From Martinezella hainanensis (lineage in GTDB: Bacteria; Pseudomonadota; Alphaproteobacteria; Rhizobiales; Rhizobiaceae), in contig NZ_FMAC01000018.1 of assembly GCF_900094555.1 (NCBI RefSeq), positions 1-64,000 on the forward strand: DNA of 64,000 bases, given 5' to 3'. The position numbers were made by a program, and so were the translations under genes. Position 1 is the stretch's first letter. Each line of letters begins with the position of its first letter. Of the stretch, positions 1 to 8,622 are shown in pieces. The notes beneath the pieces are model-generated. The model made no database searches, was not told where the DNA came from, and was given only the letters and a program-made list of their open reading frames with translations.

Positions 1-234
1 GAGCACCATTGCGGGTCCTGCCAAAAACATCAGTCCCAGCAAGAGCGAAACGCCAACCTTCAGAATTTTTATACGCCGTGTTCTGGCGCCGTCCCAGTCA
101 TAGGCCACAGAGAACTCCCGAGCATCGAACAAACCTCGCTTGGCTTGACGGCACTGATGCCAAGTGCTCCCGCCAAGAAAATCGACGCGCCTGTCTTTGA
201 AGATTATCGTCGGTGAAAATGCGATTTCGGTCAC
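1..234 (-). CDS. Partial hypothetical protein with a membrane segment at the window edge
   Basis: An open frame reads from a GTG at 234 down to the left edge of the window, so only about 78 N-terminal residues are visible. They are hydrophilic (phrases such as SVAYDWDGARTRR) and then turn into a hydrophobic stretch (VGVSLLLGLMFLAGPAMVL), which looks like the first transmembrane segment. It starts 18 bases after the stop of the upstream gene and in the same frame, so the two probably form one operon. No good ribosome binding site precedes the GTG, so the start is uncertain. I do not recognise the family; the rest of the gene lies outside the window. Confidence 0.5.
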   Translation of the reverse strand, partial: MTEIAFSPTIIFKDRRVDFLGGSTWHQCRQAKRGLFDAREFSVAYDWDGARTRRIKILKVGVSLLLGLMFLAGPAMVL

Positions 235-252
235 GGGCGAGATGAGGATGGA

Positions 253-555
253 TTAATGAACCGTCCCCACCGTCGGGAGTGCCACGCAACGCGTTTGCAG
301 GGCGCGGATCAAGCTGACAGCATTGCCGATGATTGTCATATTGCTTGCGCTGCAACACATCGCCAGGTCTTCGCGCATGACCTTCAGCATCCATCCGATA
401 TCGAGAAGCGATCTCACAGTCTGAGCATCGCCATCGCCAGCGACGTCGAAGGCCAGATTTGAGATGGTCGCGGCGAGGAAATCAACGCGGTCGAGCCGCC
501 CCCCGTGATCCAGCTGCGCGTAAGGCGTCGTTGAGGCTTCGTCTTTTGCCAACAT
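253..555 (-). CDS. Small hypothetical protein (100 aa)
   Basis: A 100-residue acidic to neutral protein with no signal peptide or membrane segment. The ATG at 555 is preceded by a strong ribosome binding site (GGGAGG about 8 bases upstream), which is the best support that it is real. The opposite-strand frames over the same bases lack such a site. It appears to be the first gene of a two-gene operon with the truncated membrane protein that begins at 234. No motif is recognised and no function is proposed. Confidence 0.6.
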   Translation of the reverse strand: MLAKDEASTTPYAQLDHGGRLDRVDFLAATISNLAFDVAGDGDAQTVRSLLDIGWMLKVMREDLAMCCSASNMTIIGNAVSLIRALQTRCVALPTVGTVH

Positions 556-1581
556 ATTAGCATCCTCCCATGGAGATACATGACCGAACGCGTCGTAAGG
601 TCAAGAGGAACCTCTTTTCACGATCCGAATTTCTCGCCGGCCTGTTGGATCCGCACCTTGTGGCAAATCGAGCTCAGTCATTTTCCACTCGACCGCTCGG
701 CTACCAGTTTCTTGATATCCCCATATGAGCGTCTCGTTCACTTGATATGGCGGTTGACGCGTTGTCGATGCTCGGCTGAATCCTGAAATCCGTTAGCGAC
801 CGCTCCGAGCTCGGTGCGATGACCGTACGCTGCCCTTCAATCGCTGCCTCTGTTCTGTCGATCGCAGGTAACAAGTCATCGTCGGAAAGGTTTTTGTCGT
901 TCAGTATCGGCTAGTCTCCGCATCTCAAACGCACCATCGACAACTGCCGATGCGTCTTCGAAGCTTGATGAGCGATAGCGACCGCATCAAGCGCGTATAG
1001 CATGTTGCAGAAAAGGCCTCGGGCAGGGCGACTCCCGGATGCAGATCGTCGGGAATGGCATAGGCGGCCGGCTGTGCAGCGACGCCCTATCAAGGAGTTC
1101 ACCCGTCATCAGACTAAGGTCCGTGTTCAACACAGGTCTATTCGGATAGTGGATGATTGCCCTCGGCCGCCGACATCACTGCCACCCGTCGACGGCCGGC
1201 CCTGTCACCGGATTCACCTCCGGTGACAGGGCGAATGATCAGGCTGCGATTCTGCGTCGCGAAAGAACCCACAGCATAATGAATCACAAAGAGTTATTAT
1301 TCGTATCGGCGTCATGACCCTTTGCCGATTTGCACGACCAATCTTGGATTCGATAAGGCATGCATTCGTCAAGGACTAACGATCTCCACTGATCGGCTCA
1401 AGCCTTCCGTGGTTGAACGGTGGCGCTATTTGAACACAGGACGCTCGGCGTCTGGCCGGTATGCTCTTACTGTTGAGCGGCAAGGCGCTCCGCTTCCGAT
1501 ATCGCACGAGCCTTAGTTTTTAAACAGACCAATTTCATGTTCTTCGGTGTCAAAGGTGCCGGAGCGCCCACTCAAGCCGCG
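556..1581. other. Intergenic stretch without a supported gene
   Basis: Short frames exist on both strands (for example 580-786, 911-1102, 1002-1226) but none has a ribosome binding site, a recognisable motif or convincing codon use. The only clear structure is the perfect hairpin at 1200-1231. The stretch may hold decayed genes. Confidence 0.5.
1200..1231. terminator. Perfect 12-bp inverted repeat, terminator-like
   Basis: Arms CCCTGTCACCGG and CCGGTGACAGGG flank an 8-base loop. No T-tract follows on either strand, so it may be a factor-dependent terminator, a processing site or a protein-binding palindrome. Confidence 0.45.
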
Positions 1582-2472
1582 CTACAATGCCCCTTCGAGC
1601 CCAAGCACCTGAGCAACCGCAGCTGTCGGACTTCGAACGCCGTTTGCAGACCGCAGGACGGGTATCCGGTCATGATTGAAATTCGCGACACATTTCCACG
1701 CCGGTGGCTGGTCATTCAGGCCGCAGCCGATGATTGGCATGGGAAACCACGAGAGCGGAGAATACCAGCCATTGTCTATCGTGACGTGATTTCCGTCGGG
1801 AGCGGTCAAAACGATTCGATTCGCTGCCATGGTGTTGTTTCCCGTCGTTCCATCCTCGCTTAGTTTGATGCTCACGATCGGTCTGGTATAGGTCTCTCTG
1901 TGGTGCGCGATACAGGAATCGAAGACGAGAGAGCGTCGTTGAAACTCATTACGGTCGGATCTGGAAGGCGTGCCGGCTTGATCGGGTTTGCATTCCGGCT
2001 TCAATCGATAGACATCGGCAAGACCGTCTTTGTCGGTCCCGCCACGTGTGACGGTAGGCACATTGTATAGCGTGATGAGGTCGTGTCCGATTTCATCACC
2101 TGAAAGATCCACGTTGATGGCAGTATCCTTGGGATCGAATTTGAGGCGATCGATAGGTCGCGAGCTAAATGCCGTGATTTCCCGGCTAATTTCGATGTGC
2201 TGCAGAACTGCTTCGGTGTAATAGCCTCCGAAATACAGCAAGGGAATAATGATCGCCCATCGGGGAATTAGTCCCATGATGGCTTCGAAAATCATCGCCA
2301 GAAATCCTGTATTAATCAGGACAACTGACCAAAGCGGCGCCATCAGAAACATCAGGAAAATGCCGGTGAATGGAATCCATTGTAACGCTGCCACCACTGC
2401 TGTCGCGATAAAGCACGCGAATGAAACTCGCAACGGAATACCCCTTCGGAATTTTGCCTTGTTGGTCAACAT
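1582..2472 (-). CDS. Hypothetical membrane protein with extracytoplasmic C-terminal domain
   Basis: About 296 residues. The N-terminal third is strongly hydrophobic, with two or three transmembrane segments (around residues 15-60 and 65-90, including IPFTGIFLMFLMAPLWSVVL). A soluble domain of about 190 residues follows and contains several cysteines (ECK, DSC, GCG, WKC), consistent with disulphides outside the cytoplasm. I use the ATG at 2472; a TTG at 2499 would lengthen it, and a TTG at 2433 has the best upstream AGGGG. The next gene upstream on the same strand has the same plan (hydrophobic N-terminus, soluble Cys-containing tail), so the two may be a functional pair. The family is not recognised. 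Confidence 0.65.
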   Translation of the reverse strand: MLTNKAKFRRGIPLRVSFACFIATAVVAALQWIPFTGIFLMFLMAPLWSVVLINTGFLAMIFEAIMGLIPRWAIIIPLLYFGGYYTEAVLQHIEISREITAFSSRPIDRLKFDPKDTAINVDLSGDEIGHDLITLYNVPTVTRGGTDKDGLADVYRLKPECKPDQAGTPSRSDRNEFQRRSLVFDSCIAHHRETYTRPIVSIKLSEDGTTGNNTMAANRIVLTAPDGNHVTIDNGWYSPLSWFPMPIIGCGLNDQPPAWKCVANFNHDRIPVLRSANGVRSPTAAVAQVLGLEGAL

Positions 2473-2721
2473 TAGCCGAGGCGTTTCAAATGTTTGCAAA
2501 TGAACGCGGTTAACACCAGAGCAATACGCTCCTGAGCGACAACGCGACCAATGAGACCGGCGCCGAAGGAAAAGGCCACCTTGCTATATTTCAAGTAAGT
2601 TGGATTAGCCGCCCAATCGCTCGGGGCCGCCGCTCTTCAACCCTCCAAGCTGGCGTGGACGTTGGTGAGCGATCGATGATATCGCACTGAACGCCTTTTA
2701 AGATGTGAGACCTCCAAACGA

Positions 2722-3468
2722 TCAGAAGTCCGCAACCTGTGGCAGGTTGATTGGCCTATCGTCCGTGCAACCAAGGAATTGCCACTGGCTCGGCTTGAAT
2801 CTCGCGGCTGGGCCGTCCGGCTCTGGTTTTGCGAATTCCGCTACCACGTCATAGGCAATCAAAGGCGCGTCGAAATTGGCGATCTGTCCTTGCTTGCAGG
2901 CAACAGATGCTGGCTGGCCGTCTCGAACCAGTTCCCCCTTTTTGTTGTACGCAAACAGGGGGCCAATTGTTTGATCCGCAGCCAACTGAAGTCTGGCCGA
3001 ATCGACGTCCATTGCAATAGCGCTGACGCCGGCGACCTGGACTGGTTTCGGGAAATAGACGGCGCTCAGGCCACGTAGCGCAAGTGGCAGGTGTTGCTCG
3101 CCGTTGTCGAAAGGATCGTAGCGGTGGATCTGGCTTCCGGCGGGGATCACCAGTTCACCATATTGAAAGTCGCGCGGCAGCATGAAGTCCTGCCGCGCCG
3201 CCCGGTTTCTCGCCGCCTGGTCGACGGCGCGGCTTGTTTCGACAAGACCATAAGTCAGAAAGCCGATCCACACGTCGAGTAGAAGCGCAACGCTTGCGAA
3301 CGCCCACAGCCATGCCAGCGCTTTCCGCGAGAGCGGGCGATATCGTCTTCTGCCGGCCCAACGCACCAGTGCGCCGCCCACGAGCAAGAATGTGCTCACG
3401 ATGCCGACGAGCGGCAGGACAAAGAGGATAAGGAGGCCGAGCAGGGAAGGGATTGGCGCGAAGATCAT
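2722..3468 (-). CDS. Hypothetical membrane protein, second of a similar pair
   Basis: 248 residues. Two hydrophobic segments lie near residues 5-35 (LLGLLILFVLPLVGIVSTFL) and 48-75, separated by a basic loop (RRRYRPLSRK). A soluble domain of about 170 residues follows, with two cysteines (SVACKQG and FLGCTDD). A phrase such as YGELVIPAGSQIHRYDP suggests a beta-rich fold. The predicted topology puts the tail outside the cytoplasm. The start is an ATG with no obvious ribosome binding site. It sits about 250 bases upstream of the similar membrane protein at 1582-2472 on the same strand. No function is claimed. Confidence 0.7.
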   Translation of the reverse strand: MIFAPIPSLLGLLILFVLPLVGIVSTFLLVGGALVRWAGRRRYRPLSRKALAWLWAFASVALLLDVWIGFLTYGLVETSRAVDQAARNRAARQDFMLPRDFQYGELVIPAGSQIHRYDPFDNGEQHLPLALRGLSAVYFPKPVQVAGVSAIAMDVDSARLQLAADQTIGPLFAYNKKGELVRDGQPASVACKQGQIANFDAPLIAYDVVAEFAKPEPDGPAARFKPSQWQFLGCTDDRPINLPQVADF

Positions 3469-3681
3469 GAGGCTATTGAATGAGAGGATGCTGCCTCGCG
3501 GCAGGCGGGGCGTTAACGAGACGGACTAATGCACCTGGCAGGCTTGATCGGCTCAAGCTGAGATGCTCCAGACAGTAACACCTTTGACGATCATGGTCTT
3601 TCAGCCACCGCTTTTGCCGGACAAGCATCTCTTCGACGAAGTGGGGGCGTATTGTGGCGACCCAGAAATCGCGTGGAGACG

Positions 3682-4659
3682 TCACTTCTGCCCCTTGAAC
3701 CGGTCGAATGCCGTCAACCGCTGGACTGGCGGATCGGCATCCTGCCAGCGGTAGATCTCGTTTCGCAAGAAGCGAAGTTCGTCGTCCATGGCTTCCTCGG
3801 CGATCTCGATCCACCATGATTTCGGACGCCCGTCGCTGCCATCAGACCAGCGATAGCTCCTTGCCTTGAGCACGTCCTTGAGATCGAAAGGTGCATTTTC
3901 CGCGAAGATGCGCACGCGCGAACGCTGGCTTGCTTGGTATAGCTCGGTAAAGGGGGTTTGCTCAGCGTCGCCACGGGTGAGTGCCAGCACCTCCAGCAGG
4001 GCGAAACAGTCGTCGACGGCGCGGTGCCCGACGTGAAAGTAGCCGCTCTGGTTAATAAGATAACCGAGCTTCGTGCCCTCATAGCCCCGGGCACTCCAAT
4101 CGATCTCCGAGTTCGAGCAGGCCCAGGCCTTGGCGGAAAAGATCGCTGACAAGGCTTCGCAGAAAGGGCGATCGAAACTAGCATTGTGCGCAATGATGAG
4201 GTTGGAAGGCTCAATGAGTGCTCGAACCCTCGGCATGTCAATCGTCTGGTCAAGGACCATCGCGTCGGTGATGCCAGTCAGTCGCGTGACTTCCATCGGA
4301 ATCGATATGGTCGGTTGCTGTAATCCGCCATAGACGCCTGTGACATCGCCGATTTCTCCTTCGTCATTGAAGGTGAAGCCGATCAGCCCGATTTCGATGA
4401 TCTCGTCTTTCCTCGCGTCGAGCCCGGTCGTCTCTGTGTCGAGGATAATGCCGCGCAGCGGATAGCCAGGTTTTGGGGAAGGGGAGATCGCCCGCGGCTC
4501 GAGCTTTCGCAGGATCTGATAGCGACCGGTTACCTCCAGGATCTGCACCATCTCGGCTTCGTCAGGTGCCGAGCCGACGTGTCGAATGCGTCCCGTCGGG
4601 GACGAGGGCCGGCGAGGCGCCTGTGAGCTTCCGGAGAACATGTCAAGTTGAGACGTCAT
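3682..4659 (-). CDS. DnaQ-like 3'-5' exonuclease (DEDDh family)
   Basis: 325 residues with the RNase T / DNA polymerase III epsilon exonuclease fold. The three metal-binding motifs are visible: Exo I as LDTETTGL (Asp and Glu ligands), Exo II as HNASFDR, and Exo III as HRAVDD, which has the His-x4-Asp of the DEDDh subclass. The catalytic part spans roughly residues 68-240. About 65 residues precede it, and a tail of about 85 residues rich in Trp and acidic residues follows; the tail is not part of the nuclease core. Such proteins degrade single-stranded DNA or RNA ends and are frequent as plasmid-borne extra copies. The ATG at 4659 is preferred to the TTG five codons upstream because GGA lies about 6 bases before it. 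It appears to be a single-gene unit. Confidence 0.85.
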   Translation of the reverse strand: MTSQLDMFSGSSQAPRRPSSPTGRIRHVGSAPDEAEMVQILEVTGRYQILRKLEPRAISPSPKPGYPLRGIILDTETTGLDARKDEIIEIGLIGFTFNDEGEIGDVTGVYGGLQQPTISIPMEVTRLTGITDAMVLDQTIDMPRVRALIEPSNLIIAHNASFDRPFCEALSAIFSAKAWACSNSEIDWSARGYEGTKLGYLINQSGYFHVGHRAVDDCFALLEVLALTRGDAEQTPFTELYQASQRSRVRIFAENAPFDLKDVLKARSYRWSDGSDGRPKSWWIEIAEEAMDDELRFLRNEIYRWQDADPPVQRLTAFDRFKGQK

Positions 4660-4930
4660 TACAGATCCAACCAATCGGATGCGGGAACTTTAACGAGCGG
4701 GCTCTCACGTGAAAACCCCATGACCGATCCTTCGGACGGTCACCCACCGATATCGGAGGGGATGCAGCTGTGATCCATGTTTGGCTCACTGGCGCGCGCG
4801 AAGACTCACGATGTTGCCATGATACGGCAATTCTATAAAACCTGCGGGCAGATGGGCACACGGGTGCCCTATCGACGCCAAGCATTCGCACTTCGTTTTA
4901 TGACGAATACCAACGGAAGAGACAATCATA

Positions 4931-5437
4931 ATGCCGAGTTTTTTGGAAAAGTGGTCCTCGAGGAAATCTGACAGGCCGAAGGCGGGCACACGCAGCGCCG
5001 TCGACGCCTTCCGCGTCAGGGTCGCCGAGCAGAAGGCATATCTGGCCGAGTTTGAAGGCGACGCTGCCGGTTTCAACAAGTGGCGGTCGACCTGGTTTCA
5101 GCGGGTGCCCGGCGGCTTCGGCGTGACCATCGGCCGGGACTCGATCGATGCAGGTCAGGGGCTAAGCTATGTCGTCCTGGAAACCACGGCACAAGTCGCG
5201 GAATTCCTCGATGATCTTCTCCTGCATGCCGATAACGACGTTTCGTTTCAGAAGGCGCTCGAGGAAAACCGTTCGCGTCGCGCAGCACTTCTGAACACCG
5301 CCAAAGCAAAGACCAAAGCGCCTGCAACGAAGGCAGTTGCTCGCAAGCCTGCAAGCGTGAAGGCTACGGAAGCTAAACCGGTGTCTGACGGGACGGAAGC
5401 TGAAAAGCCGAAGCGTGGACGCAAGGCAAAGGTATAA
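4931..5437 (+). CDS. Hypothetical protein with Lys/Ala-rich histone H1-like tail
   Basis: 168 residues. The first 120 form a compact domain (phrases FNKWRSTWFQRVPGGFGVTI and YVVLETTAQVAEFLDDLL). The last 45 are almost only Lys, Ala, Thr, Pro and Glu, ending in a KPKRGRKAKV-type cluster, as in nucleic-acid binding tails. The N-terminus also carries many Lys/Arg. A purine-rich GGAAGAG lies about 11 bases before the ATG. A hairpin after the stop suggests a single-gene transcript. A role in binding DNA is only an inference from the tail. Confidence 0.7.
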   Translation: MPSFLEKWSSRKSDRPKAGTRSAVDAFRVRVAEQKAYLAEFEGDAAGFNKWRSTWFQRVPGGFGVTIGRDSIDAGQGLSYVVLETTAQVAEFLDDLLLHADNDVSFQKALEENRSRRAALLNTAKAKTKAPATKAVARKPASVKATEAKPVSDGTEAEKPKRGRKAKV

Positions 5438-5449
5438 ATAATCCGGCAC

Positions 5450-5476
5450 AGAGGGGCCTGCGGTGTAGGCCTCTCT
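5450..5476 (+). terminator. Terminator-like hairpin after the basic-tailed gene
   Basis: Arms AGAGGGGCCT and AGGCCTCTCT pair fully if one G-U pair is allowed, around a 7-base loop, 13 bases after the stop codon. No run of T follows. Confidence 0.5.
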
Positions 5477-5680
5477 GACTCTGCACGAGTTCTCTGGCCT
5501 GTCGGCATGTAAGCAACTCTGACCAGATCTCCGTCCGGTCTAGGCCAAAATACAATCTCACGCTGAGCCAAGCGTTGAGGCATGTATGCTGCAGGGTACT
5601 GGAGTTCATCGCCCCTCACGAAAACTCGTTCATGGATTGGATTGGCTCAATTCTGCGCGGAAACCAACATCCCGATGTCG

Positions 5681-6268
5681 CTAACGCCGCGCCGGGTTCG
5701 ATGAGGTCAGCGCTATTTCCCGTTCGATAATGGCTTCCGCAGCGCCCCATGCCCTTGTAGCAACGGTCGGATCATGAAAGGCGCGAGCATCAATCGTGGC
5801 GCCATCCAGCAGTATCAAGAGGATTGAGGCGAGGCGTGTTGCGGTTTGCTCCGGTAAATGGGTTTTCAGCATGTCGCCCATCCACGCCGTCATGGTTTTC
5901 TTGTATTGAATGGCGACATCGGAGATCTTTGGATAGTCGGTGCCAAATTCAGCCAGGGCACGCTCGAACAGGCAGCCGGAAAATTCCGGGGTGGCGAACC
6001 ACGCCTCGTGCCATGCAAAAATAGCTCTCAGCTGTTCCCTTGCCGAAGACGTGGGTTCGACGCAGGCGCGAAGGCTGGCCATGATGTCGTGGTAGCGGCG
6101 ATCGAGGACGGCGCTGATCAGATCATCCTTGCCGGGAAAATGGTTGTAGAGCGTCATGCGGGCGACACCGGCCTCGGACAAAATCCGGTCGACCCCGACC
6201 GGATGAAAGCCGTGCCTTGAAAACAAGTCGGTCGCGACCGCGATAAGCTGTTCCTTTTTCGGGCTCAT
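5681..6268 (-). CDS. TetR/AcrR family transcriptional regulator
   Basis: 195 residues, the usual length for the family. Residues 1-50 hold the helix-turn-helix, with the typical sequence GVDRILSEAGVARMTLYNHF. The rest is the helical ligand-binding and dimerisation domain (AIFAWHEAWFATPEFSGCLF; the central FSGCLF is common in TetR proteins of the YcdC/AcrR group). GAGG precedes the ATG by about 6 bases. It is transcribed away from the AraC-type gene at 6441 and shares a 172-base promoter region with it, so it may regulate itself, that neighbour, or both. The ligand is unknown. Confidence 0.88.
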   Translation of the reverse strand: MSPKKEQLIAVATDLFSRHGFHPVGVDRILSEAGVARMTLYNHFPGKDDLISAVLDRRYHDIMASLRACVEPTSSAREQLRAIFAWHEAWFATPEFSGCLFERALAEFGTDYPKISDVAIQYKKTMTAWMGDMLKTHLPEQTATRLASILLILLDGATIDARAFHDPTVATRAWGAAEAIIEREIALTSSNPARR

Positions 6269-6440
6269 TGATGCCTCAAGTCAAATTCGTCCATAGGCCT
6301 TTATCAGACTTCCTTGTCGCGCCGATCTGCATGTGGACATCTTATACTGATCGTTCTATCTATTCCACCAATCGTCCAGATCAGTTCTTCAACTTATTGC
6401 TGCATATATTCGAAGGCCGCGGCCGTTAAAGGCAAGTTCA

Positions 6441-7493
6441 ATGGCGCAGATTTCACCTCTAATGTTCAGTTTCTCGACACTCGACTTCCCTGAGAAAGAT
6501 CGGTTTCACGCCTGGATCGACGACAATCACTGCGATTGCATATTGCGCAGCGATGCCTCTATCGCGTTCGACGCCGAAGCAACAGGTGCTGCTCTCGGCC
6601 CTCTTATCCTATCCGGTAGACGGTGGCTCAATCAGACTCGATTTTCCATCCACGAGACCAATCGAGCCGAGCGGCGTATCCGAACAGATGGCCATGATTT
6701 CTTTCGGTTCATCTTGATGGTGAGTGGGCGATATTTGTGCCGATGGAGCATGCCTCAACCCATAAAGGCGGCCGGGGATCTGTTTATCCTGGATGCTGTT
6801 CAAGTGAATGAAGGCCTGGTTGAGGCTGGCGACGTGATTTCTTTGGTGGTGCCGAGAGATCTGTTGCCGAGCCAGACCGCGCTTTTGCACGGGCGGACGC
6901 TTGCGGATGGCGTAGCATGTCTTCTCGGCGACCATCTGCTTTCGCTGATGCGGAACCTTGCAAACCTTAGCGAGCATGAAATTCCCTACATCGTTCAATC
7001 GACCCTGCAGCTCGTCACCGCCGCGGTGTCCCCGACGCCGGATGCACTGCATGAGGCGAATAGCCCGATCCGAGACGCGTTGCGCGAGCGGATCCTGCGT
7101 TACATCGATACGCATTTGCTGAATGTCGATCTCACACCTGATCAAATTTGCCGGGAAGTCGGCCTGTCACGGGCAAAACTCTACCAATTGTTCGAAGGCA
7201 GCGGCGGCATCATGCGGCAAATACAACGCAAGAGGTTGCGTCGTGCCTACCAAATGCTGGCGGATCCCATCCGACCGCACCCTCATATCGCCGAGATCGC
7301 CTGGAGGCACGGCTTCCCGAATGAGAAATACTTCTACCGCCTGTTCAAGGCCGAATTCAGCCACACCCCAAACGAGACGCTGGAGAATATGCGCGCCGCC
7401 TCCCTGTTGAAACCGGCCGCTCGCCGTGGTCATCAAGAGCATGTCGAGCGACCCTCGGGCTGGACATTGCCGTTCGGCGTACCTGGAAATTGA
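6441..7493 (+). CDS. AraC family transcriptional regulator
   Basis: 350 residues. The N-terminal 190 residues resemble the AraC_binding_2 sensor (HDFFRFILMVSGRYLCRW, then FILDAVQ), and the C-terminal 110 residues carry the double helix-turn-helix. The first HTH is near LTPDQICREVGLSRAKLYQLF, and the second includes PHIAEIAWRHGFPNEKYFYRLFK, which matches the AraC signature. AAGG lies about 8 bases before the ATG. It is the last regulator before the secretion operon that starts at 7932 on the same strand, so it is the best candidate regulator of that operon; this is inferred only from position. The 440 bases downstream hold the presumed operon promoter. Confidence 0.88.
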   Translation: MAQISPLMFSFSTLDFPEKDRFHAWIDDNHCDCILRSDASIAFDAEATGAALGPLILSGRRWLNQTRFSIHETNRAERRIRTDGHDFFRFILMVSGRYLCRWSMPQPIKAAGDLFILDAVQVNEGLVEAGDVISLVVPRDLLPSQTALLHGRTLADGVACLLGDHLLSLMRNLANLSEHEIPYIVQSTLQLVTAAVSPTPDALHEANSPIRDALRERILRYIDTHLLNVDLTPDQICREVGLSRAKLYQLFEGSGGIMRQIQRKRLRRAYQMLADPIRPHPHIAEIAWRHGFPNEKYFYRLFKAEFSHTPNETLENMRAASLLKPAARRGHQEHVERPSGWTLPFGVPGN

Positions 7494-7931
7494 GGCTTCC
7501 GAAAACGTATTTTACAATGTCTCAGATCTACGCAGCGCGTTTTTTTGAGTTGTGAGCTGCCAATCTACCTGCGGATTGTTCCAACTCATTTACGTTGATG
7601 CGCCAAAGATTTGGGCGCGGGATTTACTTGAAAAATGTACGCCGAGCATTTGTGGTGACAGTGGTTCGAATCTGTTCAAGAGCAAAACAAATTTACTCAA
7701 TTGCTAAACGTCGGTGTTGCAGATTTTACACGCATATCTAAAAACGAGCGTGTGAGTCGCCCATGTGCTTGCTACTTTTTGCTGTACTTTTTTAGAAATC
7801 TGCTATTGAGCGGATCAGGCCCATGATCGGCTACGCCACTATGTGGTGAATCTTCCTGAATTTTGACCGACATGCCGATTGAGCAAGGTACGCCTTGCGC
7901 AAGCGAATGGCTTTGACTTTGGGTAATTTGT
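7494..7931 (+). promoter_or_regulatory. Non-coding upstream region of the two-partner secretion operon
   Basis: 438 bases, more AT-rich than the genes around it. It contains a GCGCCAAA / TTTGGGCGC inverted repeat near 7600-7618 and an ACACGC / GCGTGT inverted repeat near 7728-7754. These could be the terminator of the AraC gene and an operator, but no promoter hexamers are convincing. Confidence 0.35.
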
Positions 7932-8609
7932 ATGTCCCTCGCCAATAAAACCCTTTCCTTCAAGACTCTGACTTCAGCAGTTTTTCTTTCTTCGACGTTG
8001 CTTGCTTTCCCAATGATGGCGCAGGAACAGCCCGCTCCGGCGGCTGCCAACACGCCGCCCAGCGCCGGTTCTGCTCAGAGCACTGCCCCTCAAACAGACG
8101 AACAAAAGCCAGCGCCACAGGCGCGCGTGCAGAAGTTCGACGATTGGTACTATCGCTGCATCGATGGCAAGGCGGCGGATGGCGCGGCATTGACGAGCTG
8201 CGAAGTCGCGCAGATCGCCACGGTCAAGCAGGGCGACCAGGATGTGAACATATTGACGCTGGCGGTTGCCAAGGTGCTTGCTCCCACCGCAACGGACAAG
8301 AAGGCGACAAAGCAGCCTGCCAGTGAACTGGTGCTGACCACGCTCGTGCCGCTCAACATGTATCTGCCGGCCGGCATCAGCATCGACGCCAGCGACAAGC
8401 AGGTGGTGCAGCTTGCCTACCGCAACTGCAATCAGGCGGGCTGCTGGGCGCAGCAGAAGCTGGACGCCAAGATGGTATCGGCCCTTTCCAAGGCTGCGGA
8501 TGGCACCGGCCATGTGCAGATGATGAATGGCCAGAAGGTCAACATCAAGTTCTCGCTGAAGGGATTGTCGGCGGCGCTCGATGCGCTGCAGAAGGCCGCT
8601 TCGAACTGA
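7932..8609 (+). CDS. IalB (invasion-associated locus B) family periplasmic protein
   Basis: 225 residues. An N-terminal signal peptide (basic start, hydrophobic AVFLSSTLLAFPMM, then AQEQ cleavage region) is followed by a Pro/Ala/Gln-rich linker and an IalB-type domain. Its hallmarks are visible: the opening FDDWYYRC, the second Cys in TSCEVAQ, the closing Cys pair RNCNQAGCW, and the phrase LPAGISIDASDKQ. IalB proteins are envelope proteins of alphaproteobacteria whose molecular role is unclear. The gene ends 13 bases before the tpsB start, so the two are co-transcribed. An IalB-family gene in a two-partner secretion operon suggests help with secretion or envelope stability, which is inference. 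No clear ribosome binding site is seen at the ATG. Confidence 0.85.
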   Translation: MSLANKTLSFKTLTSAVFLSSTLLAFPMMAQEQPAPAAANTPPSAGSAQSTAPQTDEQKPAPQARVQKFDDWYYRCIDGKAADGAALTSCEVAQIATVKQGDQDVNILTLAVAKVLAPTATDKKATKQPASELVLTTLVPLNMYLPAGISIDASDKQVVQLAYRNCNQAGCWAQQKLDAKMVSALSKAADGTGHVQMMNGQKVNIKFSLKGLSAALDALQKAASN

Positions 8610-8622
8610 CCGGGGCAGACTT

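Noticed and set aside
3473..3817. 114-codon frame at the end of the exonuclease gene, minus strand
   Set aside because: It overlaps the exonuclease C-terminus in another frame and has no motif or ribosome binding site.
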